Origin: CAZEAP01 sp964510315
GTDB lineage: Bacteria; Planctomycetota; Brocadiia; SM23-32
Direction: 5' to 3'
NCBI GenBank assembly: GCA_964510315.1
Contig: CAZEAP010000012.1
Span: 1 to 64,000 of the forward strand
DNA: 64,000 nucleotides
Shown here piece by piece: positions 8,660-17,708 of this stretch (positions within the stretch are counted from its first letter, which is position 1; the number at the start of each line of letters is the position of its first letter). Under the pieces are notes generated by a model. That model searched no databases, had not been told where the DNA came from, and saw only the letters and a program-made list of their open reading frames with translations. Made by a program: the position numbers and the translations under genes.

Positions 8660-9721
8660 ATGGCCAAGATCAACTTCGGAGGCGTCGAGGAGACGGTCGT
8701 CACCCGGGACGAGTTTCCCTTGGAGAAGGCCCGCGAGGTTCTGCAGGACGAGGTCATCGCGGTGCTCGGTTACGGCGTGCAGGGACCGGCCCAGGCGCTG
8801 AACATGCGGGACAACGGATTCAGCGTCATCATCGGGCAGGCCCCGGACCACGGCGACTACTGGCAGAAGGCCGTCGAAGACGGCTGGGAGCCCGAGGAGA
8901 ACCTGTTTCCCATCGAAGAGGCGGCGAGCCGGGGAACCATCGTCCAGTACCTGGTCAGCGACGCGGCGCAGATGATCCTCTGGCCGACCGTCGAGCCCTG
9001 TCTGGAGGAGGGGGACGCGCTGTATTTCTCCCACGGTTTCTCCATCGTTTACAGCGACCAGACCGGCGTCATCCCGTCCGAAGACCTCGACGTCATCATG
9101 GTCGCCCCGAAGGGCTCGGGGACATCGGTGCGGCGCAACTTCCTGGAGGGCAGCGGCATCAACTCCAGCTACGCCGTTGATCAGGACGCCACCGGGCGCG
9201 CCGAGGAGCGTTGCCTGGCCGTGGGGATCGCCATCGGCTCCGGCTACCTGTTCCCGACGACCTTCCAGAACGAGGTTCACAGCGACCTGACCGGCGAACG
9301 CGGCATCCTGATGGGCGCCCTGGAGGGGGTCATGGAGGCCCAGTACAACTGCCTGCGCGAGCACGGCCACAGCCCCAGCGAGGCGTTCAACGAGACCGTC
9401 GAGGAGCTGACGCAGAGCCTCATCCGGCTGGTCGGCGAGAACGGCATGGATTACATGTACGAGAACTGCAGTGCCACCGCGCGGCGGGGAGCCCTCGACT
9501 GGCGACACCGCTTTCGGGAGGCGGTCGAACCGTGCTTCGAAGAACTGTACCAGAGGGTGAAGGACGGCACCGAGACCAAACGCGTCCTGGAGTTCAACAG
9601 CCGCCCCGACTACGCCGAGCGCCTCCGGGACGAGCTGGACGAGATCAAGAACTCGGAGATGTGGCGGGCCGGCGCCGCCGTGCGCAGCCTGCGTCCCGAA
9701 AACTGGGACGCCGAGGAATGA
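8660..9721 (+). CDS. ilvC: Ketol-acid reductoisomerase
   Basis: 353 aa. The Rossmann domain carries GYGVQGPAQALNMRDNG, as in KARI from several deep bacterial lineages. The all-helical domain has the metal-binding HSDLTGERGIL segment with the paired Asp/Glu. It converts acetolactate or acetohydroxybutyrate to the dihydroxy acid in valine, leucine and isoleucine synthesis, using NAD(P)H and Mg2+. ATG 8660 has a strong ribosome-binding site 3 nt upstream; an open frame extends further 5' but has non-coding composition. The gene stands alone: no ilvB, ilvN, ilvD or leu genes are in the window. Confidence 0.95.
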   Translation: MAKINFGGVEETVVTRDEFPLEKAREVLQDEVIAVLGYGVQGPAQALNMRDNGFSVIIGQAPDHGDYWQKAVEDGWEPEENLFPIEEAASRGTIVQYLVSDAAQMILWPTVEPCLEEGDALYFSHGFSIVYSDQTGVIPSEDLDVIMVAPKGSGTSVRRNFLEGSGINSSYAVDQDATGRAEERCLAVGIAIGSGYLFPTTFQNEVHSDLTGERGILMGALEGVMEAQYNCLREHGHSPSEAFNETVEELTQSLIRLVGENGMDYMYENCSATARRGALDWRHRFREAVEPCFEELYQRVKDGTETKRVLEFNSRPDYAERLRDELDEIKNSEMWRAGAAVRSLRPENWDAEE

Positions 9722-9737
9722 CCTCTTCGTCGGGCGT

Positions 9738-10130
9738 CTATCGACGCGCCCCTGGTTCCCCCGTGTTTCGGTCGGAAATCGGGCGCCGAAACTCCAGCCT
9801 GTCTCCCCGGGCAAGTCCGCAGGCGCGGGCGGCGCCCGCCGCGGCCTCCACAACCCCCCCGGCCCGGAGGCACCAGGAGAGGCGCCACGGCTTCATCCCC
9901 TCGACTATCTTCAGCACGCGATTCTCCGCGTCCAGGTAAACCACGTCGATGGGGAACCGCATGAAAAACGTGTGGACGGAGGAGCAGTCGGGCAGCCAGA
10001 GCCCCTCGCCGTCGGGCAGTTCCTTCCGGAACATCAGCCCGCGCAGACGGGTTCCAAAGGTGAACGCACCGCGCAGTCTCTCCACCAGGCAGGTTCCGCT
10101 TTCGGCGATGACTGCGCTGTAGGTTCTCAC
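9738..10130 (-). CDS. DUF192 family protein
   Basis: 130 aa. The family core is clear: a LRGLMFRKELPDGEGLWL stretch and FFMRFPIDVVYLDAENRVL, then the closing barrel strand near residue 110. Function of DUF192 is unknown; archaeal and bacterial structures show a small beta-barrel. Most bacterial members carry a signal peptide but this one does not, so it may be cytoplasmic, or the start may be misplaced. GTG 10130 is the first start. It lies 64 bp after the membrane-anchored gene on the same strand and may be co-transcribed. Confidence 0.85.
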   Translation of the reverse strand: MRTYSAVIAESGTCLVERLRGAFTFGTRLRGLMFRKELPDGEGLWLPDCSSVHTFFMRFPIDVVYLDAENRVLKIVEGMKPWRLSWCLRAGGVVEAAAGAARACGLARGDRLEFRRPISDRNTGEPGARR

Positions 10131-10194
10131 TTCTTCCCGCCCGTGCTGAAGCGTGGGGAGAAGATGCGAATATAGGGCGCGCCGCCGCCGGTCG

Positions 10195-10887
10195 TCAATT
10201 GCCCGCGCTCCCGTCGCGCCGGATTCCCCGGCGGAGCAGGCGCGCGGCCTCGGGAGCGTCGGCGGCCATCGCCCGGACCACGGGCAGCGCCTCCTCGCCC
10301 GCTTCCAGAAGCGTCACCGCCCCCCACATCGAGATGACGGCCCGGGCCTGGGCGGGGACGAGGGCGGCGTGTCTTTCGAGGGTTCCGGCGGCGCGGTCCA
10401 TCCCGGCGGGCGAGCCGAAAGCCGCCGCCACGCGCTGCCGGACGAGGCGGCACGGGGTGTCGGACACGTTCCGGCGTGTTCCGGGGGCGGCGACCCCCGG
10501 CAACCCGAGCGCGCACAGCACGACCTGCGCGCGCCGGGTTTCGATCTTCAGGTATTCCTCCATCCGTGACCGCAGCAGCGGGGCCTCGGCCGCCCGTGTC
10601 CGGCGCAGGCGTGCCACCTCCAGGGCCAGACGCACCCCCCGCCGGCGCTCGAACCGGGGCGTCACGGGCAGGGCCACCGGGCCGCTCGGCGTGCGCACCA
10701 CGGCCTGGCGGCTGCGACGGCTCTGCCCCCCGACGACGGCGAGGGCGGCGCGGTTCAGGCGGGGATCCCTCGAGTACGCTCCCGAACCGATCCACGTCAT
10801 CCACAGGAAAAAGCCGGCCGCGGCCGCTCCCCCCGCCAGCAACGCTGTGAGAAGAGCACGGCGGGACGGTTGTGGCGTTTCACTCAC
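10195..10887 (-). CDS. Membrane-anchored or exported protein of unknown function
   Basis: 230 aa from GTG 10887, chosen because GGAGG sits 5 nt upstream. The N-terminus is SRRALLTALLAGGAAAAGFF, a twin-Arg-like start plus a hydrophobic segment, so it is exported or anchored by one helix. The rest is Arg/Ala-rich and predicted helical, with two Cys around residues 110-145. I do not recognise the family. It precedes the DUF192 gene on the same strand. Confidence 0.6.
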   Translation of the reverse strand: MSETPQPSRRALLTALLAGGAAAAGFFLWMTWIGSGAYSRDPRLNRAALAVVGGQSRRSRQAVVRTPSGPVALPVTPRFERRRGVRLALEVARLRRTRAAEAPLLRSRMEEYLKIETRRAQVVLCALGLPGVAAPGTRRNVSDTPCRLVRQRVAAAFGSPAGMDRAAGTLERHAALVPAQARAVISMWGAVTLLEAGEEALPVVRAMAADAPEAARLLRRGIRRDGSAGN

Positions 10888-11019
10888 TTCATCCTCCCGC
10901 GTTGCCGGCAGAAAGGGGGCCCCTCGGGCGAGGCAGGCCGTCCGCCGGTTCCGGCCCGTCACCGTCCATGCCACTGGGCGGCAAGTGTACACTGCAGAAC
11001 CCGAGGTCTGCAATTGTGA

Positions 11020-11769
11020 TTGTCCATCATTTGCGGGTGGCCCTACGGCCAGATCGCAAGCGGTCTCGGCACCAGCGACTACACCGACACCTCGGTGACC
11101 AACGACACCACCTACTACTACGTGGTGACGGCGGTGGACACCTCGGCCAACGAGTCCGGCTACTCGAGCGAGGCGAGTGCCACGCCCGCGGCGGCCGGAG
11201 AGCCGGTATCGCTGCTGGAGTGGGAGTTCGACGACACGGTGGACAAGTCCGCCGGGAACATCGCGAGCACCTACAACGACGCGAACATCCAGAGCGCGGC
11301 CATGAACACCGGCTCGGGATTGGATGCGTCGGACAACGAGTACTATAACGAGGACGCTTTTGGTGTTACCGGCGCCGAGACCAGCGCGCTGGATCCCGAC
11401 GGCTACATGACGTGGACCGTCGCTCCGGTTTCGGGAGCCCAGATGTCGCTTGATTCGATCATGCTGGGCGCCTTCGATCAGGAAACCGGCGACGAATACT
11501 ACGTGGAACTGCGTTGGAGCACCGACGGCTTCAGTTCCTACGAGACGGTCACGCTCTCGCCGGGTAACCCCCTGACCGGCAACGGCCTGAAGAAGACCGC
11601 CGGGACGGAGCTGAACGGCGACCTGTCCGGCTTTGCCGGCCTCCAGAACACCTCCGACTCGGTGGAGTTCCGGTTCTACATCTGGGGCGTGATCGACCAG
11701 TGGCACGGCACGGGGCTCGGCAAGCTCGGCGATACAGCGGTGGACGTGCGAGTGGAAGGCACCACTTGA
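11020..11769 (+). pseudogene. 5'-truncated remnant of a fibronectin type III extracellular protein
   Basis: The 249-codon frame starts at a TTG directly after an in-frame TGA (11017-11019). It begins in the middle of an FN3 domain: the second half is intact (IASGLGTSDYTDTSV, TYYYVVTAVDTSANESGYSS, about residues 10-58), but the first strands and any signal peptide are missing. After it comes a domain of about 190 aa with an EFDDT opening and many Asp/Gly, like the C-terminal domains of secreted PEP-CTERM-like or cell-surface proteins, but no sorting signal. There is no ribosome-binding site. It is most likely a decayed 3' end of a larger gene. Confidence 0.6.
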
Positions 11770-11875
11770 GCCGGAGGCCGCAGAACAACCGGCCCCACGA
11801 GGGCGGAAGTTTGACGGGCTCTTCCTCGCCCGGGGGAGGACATCTCCCGGCGGTTGGGTCTGTTGGGAGGAGCAG

Positions 11876-12754
11876 ATGAACTGGCGCAGGGCAGTGTGGG
11901 CGGCCAATCTTTTGCTGGCCGGACTGCTCGCCTGGGCGGTTGCGACGCCGTTGGGAGGGGCCGAAGGAGAGCTTCGGTTACCCGCGTTCGTGCCCGAGGT
12001 AAAGCCGCCCGACGCCCCTCCTGCACCGCGGGCTCGTCGGTTTCGGCCCGCGGACTGTGCCGCGGTTTTCCGCCGCAACATCTTCGGGGCCATGCTCCGG
12101 GAGGAGGCCACTTCCGCCCCCGAAGACGTCCCTTTGCAGAAGTCGACCGCTCGCCCCGCCCCTCCACTCGCCGTCACGGTGCTGGGGACTGTCGCGGGGG
12201 ACTCCGACGTGTCAAGGGCAATTCTCGCGGACCGTCGGACGGCCGCTCAGAACGTGTACTGTTGCGGGGATACCATCCAGGGGGCGCGCATTGTCGCCAT
12301 CGGAAGAGCGAAGGTGGTTGTCCTTCACCGTGGTGCGCGCAGGACGCTCCGCCTTGCCGGTGGGAAAGCAGGAGGGCAGGGCGCTTCTGGCGGGAGCCGC
12401 GTCGCCGCGCGACAGGAAAGCTCACCGTGCCCCGGCGGGACCACGGAACCCACAAAAGCATTGTTCGCCCGCCTGAGGCGCATTGAGAGCACGCTGGAGA
12501 CGGCCGACCTCGCCGCGCACAGGGTCGAGGGACGCATCAGGGGGATGGAGGTGCGCGACCTGGATTACGCGCGACTGCGCGATGCACTCGAGCTGGAGGC
12601 CGGCGACGTCATCCTGGCGATCAACGGCCGTGCTCCGACCAGCGTCTGTACGGCTCGCCGGCTGTTGAGGTCGGCTGAACGCGCGCGGCGTCTCAATGTG
12701 AAGTTGCTGCGGGGCGGCCGGAGACTGCTCTTCTCATATCGCGCCCAGGGCTGA
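11876..12754 (+). CDS. GspC-like type II secretion protein (HR + PDZ), orphan
   Basis: 292 aa. A short cytoplasmic tail, one transmembrane helix (about 7-25), a Pro-rich linker, then an HR-like domain (about 60-160) with FRRNIFGA, LGTVAGDSDVSRAILADR and a glycine turn before ARIVAIGRAKVVVLHRG. A Cys pair sits in VYCCGDTI. Residues 195-290 form a PDZ-like domain (LELEAGDVILAINGRAP). In type II secretion, GspC links the inner-membrane platform to the GspD secretin. No gspD or other gsp gene is adjacent, so the partner must be elsewhere, or the protein has another role. GGGAGGAG precedes the ATG. Confidence 0.75.
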   Translation: MNWRRAVWAANLLLAGLLAWAVATPLGGAEGELRLPAFVPEVKPPDAPPAPRARRFRPADCAAVFRRNIFGAMLREEATSAPEDVPLQKSTARPAPPLAVTVLGTVAGDSDVSRAILADRRTAAQNVYCCGDTIQGARIVAIGRAKVVVLHRGARRTLRLAGGKAGGQGASGGSRVAARQESSPCPGGTTEPTKALFARLRRIESTLETADLAAHRVEGRIRGMEVRDLDYARLRDALELEAGDVILAINGRAPTSVCTARRLLRSAERARRLNVKLLRGGRRLLFSYRAQG

Positions 12755-12793
12755 GCCGGGCCGCAGGAGGCGGCGAGTCGGGGGCGGGCCGGG

Positions 12794-14890
12794 CTATTCC
12801 TCTTCCCGCAGGCGCTCTACGATTTCGACTGCCAGGGCGTCCGGGACCGGCTCATAGTGCTCGAAGCGAAGGTCGAAGGTAGCCCGGCCGGAGCTGAGCG
12901 TCCGCAGCTCGGTGGCATAACCAAAGGTCTCTGCCAGGGGTACCATTGCCCGTATGCGCTGAGTGCCGCCGCTGGTCTCGCTTCCGAGAATTCGGGCGCG
13001 TCGGCTGCAGAGGCTGGCGGTGACCGGTCCGCTGTATTCCTCGGGAGTGACGACGTTGATCGCGCAGACCGGCTCCAGCAGCCTCGGGCGTCCCTTCATG
13101 AATCCCTTGCGGAAGGCGTCGCGGGCGCAGGTCTGGAAGGCCATGTCGGAGGAGTCCACCTCGTGGGCCGAACCGTCGATGAGGCGGACGGCCACGTCCA
13201 CCACCGGCACGCCGGCATAGACGCCGTCGGCCATTGCGGCGAGCACGCCCCTCTCGACAGCGGGGATGTAGTCTCGGGGCACCGCGGCCCCGCGCACCTC
13301 GTTGTAGAACTCGAATTCTTCCCCGGGCTCCAGCGGTTCCAGCACCAGTTCCACGTGCGCGTACTGGCCGCGTCCGCCGGTCTGCTTGACGTGCTTGTGC
13401 TCGATGGTTGACCCCCGGGTGATGGTCTCCCGGTAGGCCACCTTCGGCGCGCCCACCCCCGGGTCCAGACCGTATTCACGCCGCAGCCGCTCGATCAGAA
13501 CCTCCAGGTGCAGTTCCCCCATGCCGCTGATGACGGTCTCATCGGTCTCGGAATTGTAGCGGACCGTGAAGGTTGGGTCTTCGTCGGAGAGCGCGCGGAG
13601 GGCCTTGGCCAGTTTCTCCTTCTGGGCGCGCGAGTCGGGTGAGATACTGACGGAAAGCACCGGCGCCGGGAACTCGATGGCCTCCAGCACGACCGGATGC
13701 TCCTCGTCGCAGAGGGTATCGCCGGTGGTGGTGTCCGACAGTCCGACGGCCGCCCCGATCTCCCCGGAACGCAGCACCTCCCGGCTTTCAGTGTGGTCGG
13801 CGTGCATCTCCATCAGTCGGGAGATGCGCTCGCGCCGGTCCTGGGTGGCGTTGTAGACGTAGGTGCCCACGTGCAGCTCGCCGGAGTAGACCCGGATGTA
13901 GGTCAGCTTGCCCATGTGCCGGTCGGTGACGACCTTGAAAGCGAGCGCGGCCAGGGGGTCGTCGGGTCGCGGATGTCGCTCGACTTCGTCTCCCTCTCCC
14001 CGGATGCCGATGACCGGGGGCGTCTCCAGCGGGGAGGGCAGGTAGTCCACCACGGCGTCCATAAGTCGCTGGATGCCTTTGTTCTGGAGGGCCGACCCGC
14101 AGAGAACGGGGACGACCAGCCCGTCGAGCGTGGCCTGCCGCACGGCGCGGCAGAGGTCGGCGGCGCCGATAGGTTCGTCCATGCAGTATTTCTCGAAGAC
14201 TTCCTCGTCGACCTCACCGGCCTGCTCGATCAGGCGGTGGCGCCAGCGGCGGAACCCTTCGCCGGCCTCTTCGGGCACGGGCTCCTCGTGGTAGCTTTTT
14301 CCGAGGTCCTCGTCGGCGTAGTAGACCGCTTTGTGGGCGATCAGGTCGAGGATGCCAACGAATCTCTCCCCTTCAAAGAGGGGTATGTTAATCGGGACGG
14401 GGCGGGCTTCAAGGCGCTCTTCGATCTCGGCGACGACGCGCTGGAAGTCCGCGCCGGCGCGGTCCATTTTGTTGACGAAAGCGATGGCGGGGATGTCGTA
14501 TTTCTCCGCCTGGCGCCAGACCACCTCCGACTGCGGTTCCACGCCGCCCACGCCGCAGAACAGGGCGATGACGCCATCCAGCACGCGCAGGGAACGCTCC
14601 ACCTCGACGGTGAAGTCCACGTGTCCGGGCGTGTCGATCAGGTTGATGCGGTGGTCGCGCCAATCGGTGGAGGTGGCGGCGCTGACGATGGTGATTCCGC
14701 GCTCACGCTCCTGGTCCATCCAGTCCATGGTGGCGCTGCCGTCGTCCACCTCGCCCATACGGTGCGTTCGGCCGCTGTAGTAGAGTATGCGCTCGGCGAC
14801 CGTGGTCTTCCCGGCGTCGATGTGGGCCATAATGCCGATATTGCGGACGCGCTCCAGCACGACCTGATTGTGCAGTTCAGCGGTGCTCAC
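12794..14890 (-). CDS. fusA: Elongation factor G
   Basis: 698 aa, full length. The GTPase domain has P-loop AHIDAGKTT, switch II DTPGH and NKMD. Domains II-V follow in order, including KVAYRETIT, SGMGELHLEVLIERL and the C-terminal YATELRTLSSGRATFDLRF. It drives GTP-dependent translocation of mRNA and tRNA on the ribosome. The gene is not next to rpsL, rpsG or tuf as the main fusA usually is, so it may be a second EF-G copy. It has its own promoter and a leader of about 128 nt. Confidence 0.94.
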   Translation of the reverse strand: MSTAELHNQVVLERVRNIGIMAHIDAGKTTVAERILYYSGRTHRMGEVDDGSATMDWMDQERERGITIVSAATSTDWRDHRINLIDTPGHVDFTVEVERSLRVLDGVIALFCGVGGVEPQSEVVWRQAEKYDIPAIAFVNKMDRAGADFQRVVAEIEERLEARPVPINIPLFEGERFVGILDLIAHKAVYYADEDLGKSYHEEPVPEEAGEGFRRWRHRLIEQAGEVDEEVFEKYCMDEPIGAADLCRAVRQATLDGLVVPVLCGSALQNKGIQRLMDAVVDYLPSPLETPPVIGIRGEGDEVERHPRPDDPLAALAFKVVTDRHMGKLTYIRVYSGELHVGTYVYNATQDRRERISRLMEMHADHTESREVLRSGEIGAAVGLSDTTTGDTLCDEEHPVVLEAIEFPAPVLSVSISPDSRAQKEKLAKALRALSDEDPTFTVRYNSETDETVISGMGELHLEVLIERLRREYGLDPGVGAPKVAYRETITRGSTIEHKHVKQTGGRGQYAHVELVLEPLEPGEEFEFYNEVRGAAVPRDYIPAVERGVLAAMADGVYAGVPVVDVAVRLIDGSAHEVDSSDMAFQTCARDAFRKGFMKGRPRLLEPVCAINVVTPEEYSGPVTASLCSRRARILGSETSGGTQRIRAMVPLAETFGYATELRTLSSGRATFDLRFEHYEPVPDALAVEIVERLREEE

Positions 14891-15024
14891 GGTTCGGTTT
14901 CCTCGTCGGTGCCCCCGTCGGTGCGGCGCCGCACAGCATCGCAGCCGTCGGGTAAGGAGAAACGTCAGAAAAGAACGGCTTCCCGGCCCGGAAAGGACCC
15001 CCCAGGCAGGCTCAACAGTATCCT

Positions 15025-15053
15025 ATTATAGCCGAAGCCCCCCGCGATGGCAA
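15025..15053 (-). promoter_or_regulatory. Sigma70-type promoter for fusA
   Basis: Read on the minus strand: TTGCCA (15053-15048), 17-bp spacer, TATAAT (15030-15025). The -10 is a perfect consensus and the -35 matches 5 of 6. Transcription would start near 15018. Confidence 0.7.
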
Positions 15054-15088
15054 GCGCCAAAGCGACCCGGTGCATCGAGCGCAACGCG

Positions 15089-15826
15089 TCAGCGCTTGAC
15101 CTCCAGCAGGCGCATCTCAAAGGTGAGTAACTGGTTGGGCTCGACGCTTCGGCCGGCGCCGCGTCGACCGTAGCCAAGCTCGGGCGGCACCCACACCTTC
15201 CACGTGGCGCCCTCCTTCATGTGGGTCAATGCCGAACGCCAGCCGGTTATGGTGGTGCTCAGCTTGAACTCGGCCGGGCCGCCCCGGCTGTAGGAGCTGT
15301 CGAACTCCTCCCCGTCGGGCAGCATGCCCCGATAGTGGACCGCCACGGTGTCCTCCGGTTGGGGAGTAGGGCCGTCGCCCGGCTTGATGGTCCGGTACTG
15401 GACGCCCGAGGGCAGCACGTGGACGCCTTCTTTCCGGCGATTGGCGGCCAGGAACTCGCGGGCCTCCTTCTCGTTTCGGTCCGGGTCCGGGCGGTCCCGC
15501 CTGCGGCGCTCGCGTCGGCCGGATATCCCGTCGAGCAGCTCTTCCATGACAGCCGGGTTGAGCTTCGGTTCGCGATCGCTGAGGCGGTCGCGGATGCCGC
15601 TCACGAACGCGTCCACGTCGTAATCGTCCGCCCGCCGACGGAAGAAGCCCGCCCACCTGAACCCGGCGGCGTAGCTGATCCGCTCGACCCGGGATTCCGG
15701 TTTCGGCGAGGCATCCTTCTGCATGCCGCTCTCCGCCGGGACCTCCTCCGTCTCCCGGGCGCCGGCAAGCGGAGCGCACGCCGCCAGGCTGGCCAGAACA
15801 ACCGCTGCGATTAGCCGTATTCTCAT
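15089..15826 (-). CDS. FKBP-type peptidyl-prolyl isomerase, predicted lipoprotein
   Basis: 245 aa in a Mip/FkpA-like layout: signal with lipobox (VVLASLAAC), a charged helical dimerisation region (about 50-130), and a C-terminal FKBP domain (about 140-245) with VAVHYRGMLPDGEEFDSSY, the Trp-containing TGWRSAL floor of the pocket and PPELGYG. It speeds prolyl isomerisation of proteins in the periplasm or outer membrane. The start at 15826 is chosen because it opens the signal peptide; the longer frame to 15937 is not signal-like. It lies upstream of fusA on the same strand but 198 bp away. Confidence 0.9.
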   Translation of the reverse strand: MRIRLIAAVVLASLAACAPLAGARETEEVPAESGMQKDASPKPESRVERISYAAGFRWAGFFRRRADDYDVDAFVSGIRDRLSDREPKLNPAVMEELLDGISGRRERRRRDRPDPDRNEKEAREFLAANRRKEGVHVLPSGVQYRTIKPGDGPTPQPEDTVAVHYRGMLPDGEEFDSSYSRGGPAEFKLSTTITGWRSALTHMKEGATWKVWVPPELGYGRRGAGRSVEPNQLLTFEMRLLEVKR

Positions 15827-15943
15827 CTTGATTCCCTCGGCAACCGTATCCGGACAAAGCCGGCGCGTGGCGCCGGCGTCCTCTCGTGGCGGCATGATAC
15901 GGCCGGTGGAGGGTGCCTTCAACGGATAAGCGCGCAAAACGGT

Positions 15944-15957
15944 ACTGACCGGTCAGT
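15944..15957. promoter_or_regulatory. Perfect 14-bp palindrome in a divergent promoter region
   Basis: ACTGACCGGTCAGT is fully self-complementary. It sits between the divergent FKBP (start 15826) and DUF362 (start 16022) genes. Its length and GACCGGTC core are like operators of TetR/AcrR-family repressors. No TetR-type gene is in the window, so the regulator is unknown. Confidence 0.5.
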
Positions 15958-16021
15958 TTCGCTTGTTCCCCCCGACGGGTGCCCCTAAAATCGACGCTTC
16001 ACGCCTGGACGGATTCAGGTA

Positions 16022-17695
16022 GTGGATCGCTTCTCTTCGTATCGTGCACGGAGTCCACGCTTGTCGGACAGGACAACACAAGACGACGGCGGACAGGAGC
16101 CGGGGCGCCGCGCTACGGCCCGATGGCTCTTTCACGCAACCGGCCTGATGGCGCTGGTGTGGTTTCTGATCCGCGTCATCCCCAGGCCCTCCCGCGCCCG
16201 TTACCCGTGCCAGCGGGTGGCATTCCCGCTGGCGTCCGGCTTCGTGGTATGGCTCCTGGGTGCGGTGGGTTCGCTGGGGTTGCTGCGCAAAGCCCGGAGC
16301 TGCTTTCGGCGGGCGCGCTGGGGCATGGCGGCGGCCATGGTGTCACTGACCGTCGGCGTGTTGCTGACGCTGAGCGTGACAGACGCGCCGGGCGCTACGA
16401 CCACGGCGGCGGCGCCAGCCGCCAACCAGCCCGTGGGCGTGGCGAAGGGCGTCCAACCGGGACGGGTCGTCTGGGCGCATCACCCGGGCGCGGTGGCGTG
16501 GACGGGTCCCGGCACCGGCTCACTCTGGTATCAGAACATCAGCGGTTCTGTGGTCCGGAGGATGCTGGACCGGGCGGTGGTCGAGCTGGCCGGGCGGGAC
16601 AGCATCGCGGAGGCCTGGGACGCGCTGTTCCGATACTCGAACCGTGCGCGCGGCAGGGGCGAGGTCGGCTACCGGCCGGGCGAGAAGATCGCGATAAAGG
16701 TGAACCACACGCTGATGAACGAGGCCGACCCGATGCGCATGGGCAAGCCGTGGCAGCACGCCGACCTTATCGGCAACTCCCCCCAGCTCACCGTCGCGCT
16801 GCTGGAACAGCTTACCGGCGATGCCGGGGTGGCGCCGGAGGACATCTCCATCGGCGACCCCTCCCGCATAATGCCGAACTTTTACTACCGGGCGATCCAC
16901 CGGACGCCCGGGCTGGAGGACGTGGTCTGCCTGACCCGCTACGGCCACCCGGCCTCCGGACGGCGACTGGTGGCTTACTCCGAGGTGCCCCTGCACTGGA
17001 GCGATGCGGACGCCGACCGCACGGCCGGGGTGACGGTGCAGGACCGCCTGCCGGCCTCCTTTGCGGAGGCGGATTACTTGATCAACTTCGCGGTGTTGAA
17101 AAGCCACGAGATGAACGGCGTCACCCTGTGTGCGAAGAACCACTACGGGTCGCTGATCCGCAATCCCGTCGTCTATGACAGGTACCACACCCCAAAACAG
17201 GAGTACTACAGCCTGCACGCCACCCTTCCGGACCAGTTGCCCGGCATGGGCCACTACCGCGCCGTCGTGGACCTGACGGGCCACAAGGAACTGGGCGGCA
17301 AAACCGTGCTTTACCTCATCGATGGCCTCATCGCCGGCCGCGGTTGGGCGGGCAACCCCCGGCGTTGGGAGATGGAGCCGTTCAACGGTGACTGGCCGGA
17401 GAGCATCTTCCTCAGCCAGGACCCCGTTGCCATAGACTCCGTGGGCTTCGACTTCCTCCGGGCCGAATGGGCGGACGGCTATCCCGCCATGCCGGGGGTT
17501 CTCGACCACCTGCGCGAGGCCGCTCTGGCCGGCGAGCCGCCTTCGGGGACTTTCTACGATCCGGAAGGCGACGGGCGGCGCATGAAGAGCCTCGGCGTCG
17601 AGGAGCATTGGGACAACCCGCGGGAGAAGCAATACAGCCGCAACCTCGGCACGGGGGAGGGCATCGAACTGGTGCGCGTGGCGGCGGGCGAATGA
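16022..17695 (+). CDS. DUF362 domain protein with N-terminal membrane segments
   Basis: 557 aa. Two or three hydrophobic helices lie in the first 130 residues (ALVWFLIRVIP, FPLASGFVVWLLGAVGSLG, AAAMVSLTVGVLLTL). A large DUF362 domain follows, probably outside the membrane, with VGYRPGEKIAIKVNHTLM, a GDPSR turn, INFAVLKSHEMNGVTLCAKN and the VALYLIDGL-type segment near 430. DUF362 proteins are often annotated as ferredoxin-linked or cell-envelope proteins, but this one lacks the 4Fe-4S clusters of the fused forms. The function is unknown. GTG 16022 is the first start and ATG 16148 is an alternative. The gene ends 13 bp before the convergent dsbD. Confidence 0.8.
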   Translation: MDRFSSYRARSPRLSDRTTQDDGGQEPGRRATARWLFHATGLMALVWFLIRVIPRPSRARYPCQRVAFPLASGFVVWLLGAVGSLGLLRKARSCFRRARWGMAAAMVSLTVGVLLTLSVTDAPGATTTAAAPAANQPVGVAKGVQPGRVVWAHHPGAVAWTGPGTGSLWYQNISGSVVRRMLDRAVVELAGRDSIAEAWDALFRYSNRARGRGEVGYRPGEKIAIKVNHTLMNEADPMRMGKPWQHADLIGNSPQLTVALLEQLTGDAGVAPEDISIGDPSRIMPNFYYRAIHRTPGLEDVVCLTRYGHPASGRRLVAYSEVPLHWSDADADRTAGVTVQDRLPASFAEADYLINFAVLKSHEMNGVTLCAKNHYGSLIRNPVVYDRYHTPKQEYYSLHATLPDQLPGMGHYRAVVDLTGHKELGGKTVLYLIDGLIAGRGWAGNPRRWEMEPFNGDWPESIFLSQDPVAIDSVGFDFLRAEWADGYPAMPGVLDHLREAALAGEPPSGTFYDPEGDGRRMKSLGVEEHWDNPREKQYSRNLGTGEGIELVRVAAGE

Positions 17696-17708
17696 GGAAG
17701 CGGCCGCC

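Noticed and set aside
11676..12167. Long minus-strand frames covering the FN3 fragment and the GspC gene.
   Set aside because: Composition is Arg/Pro/Ser-rich shadow of plus-strand coding sequence; the plus frames have recognisable domains.
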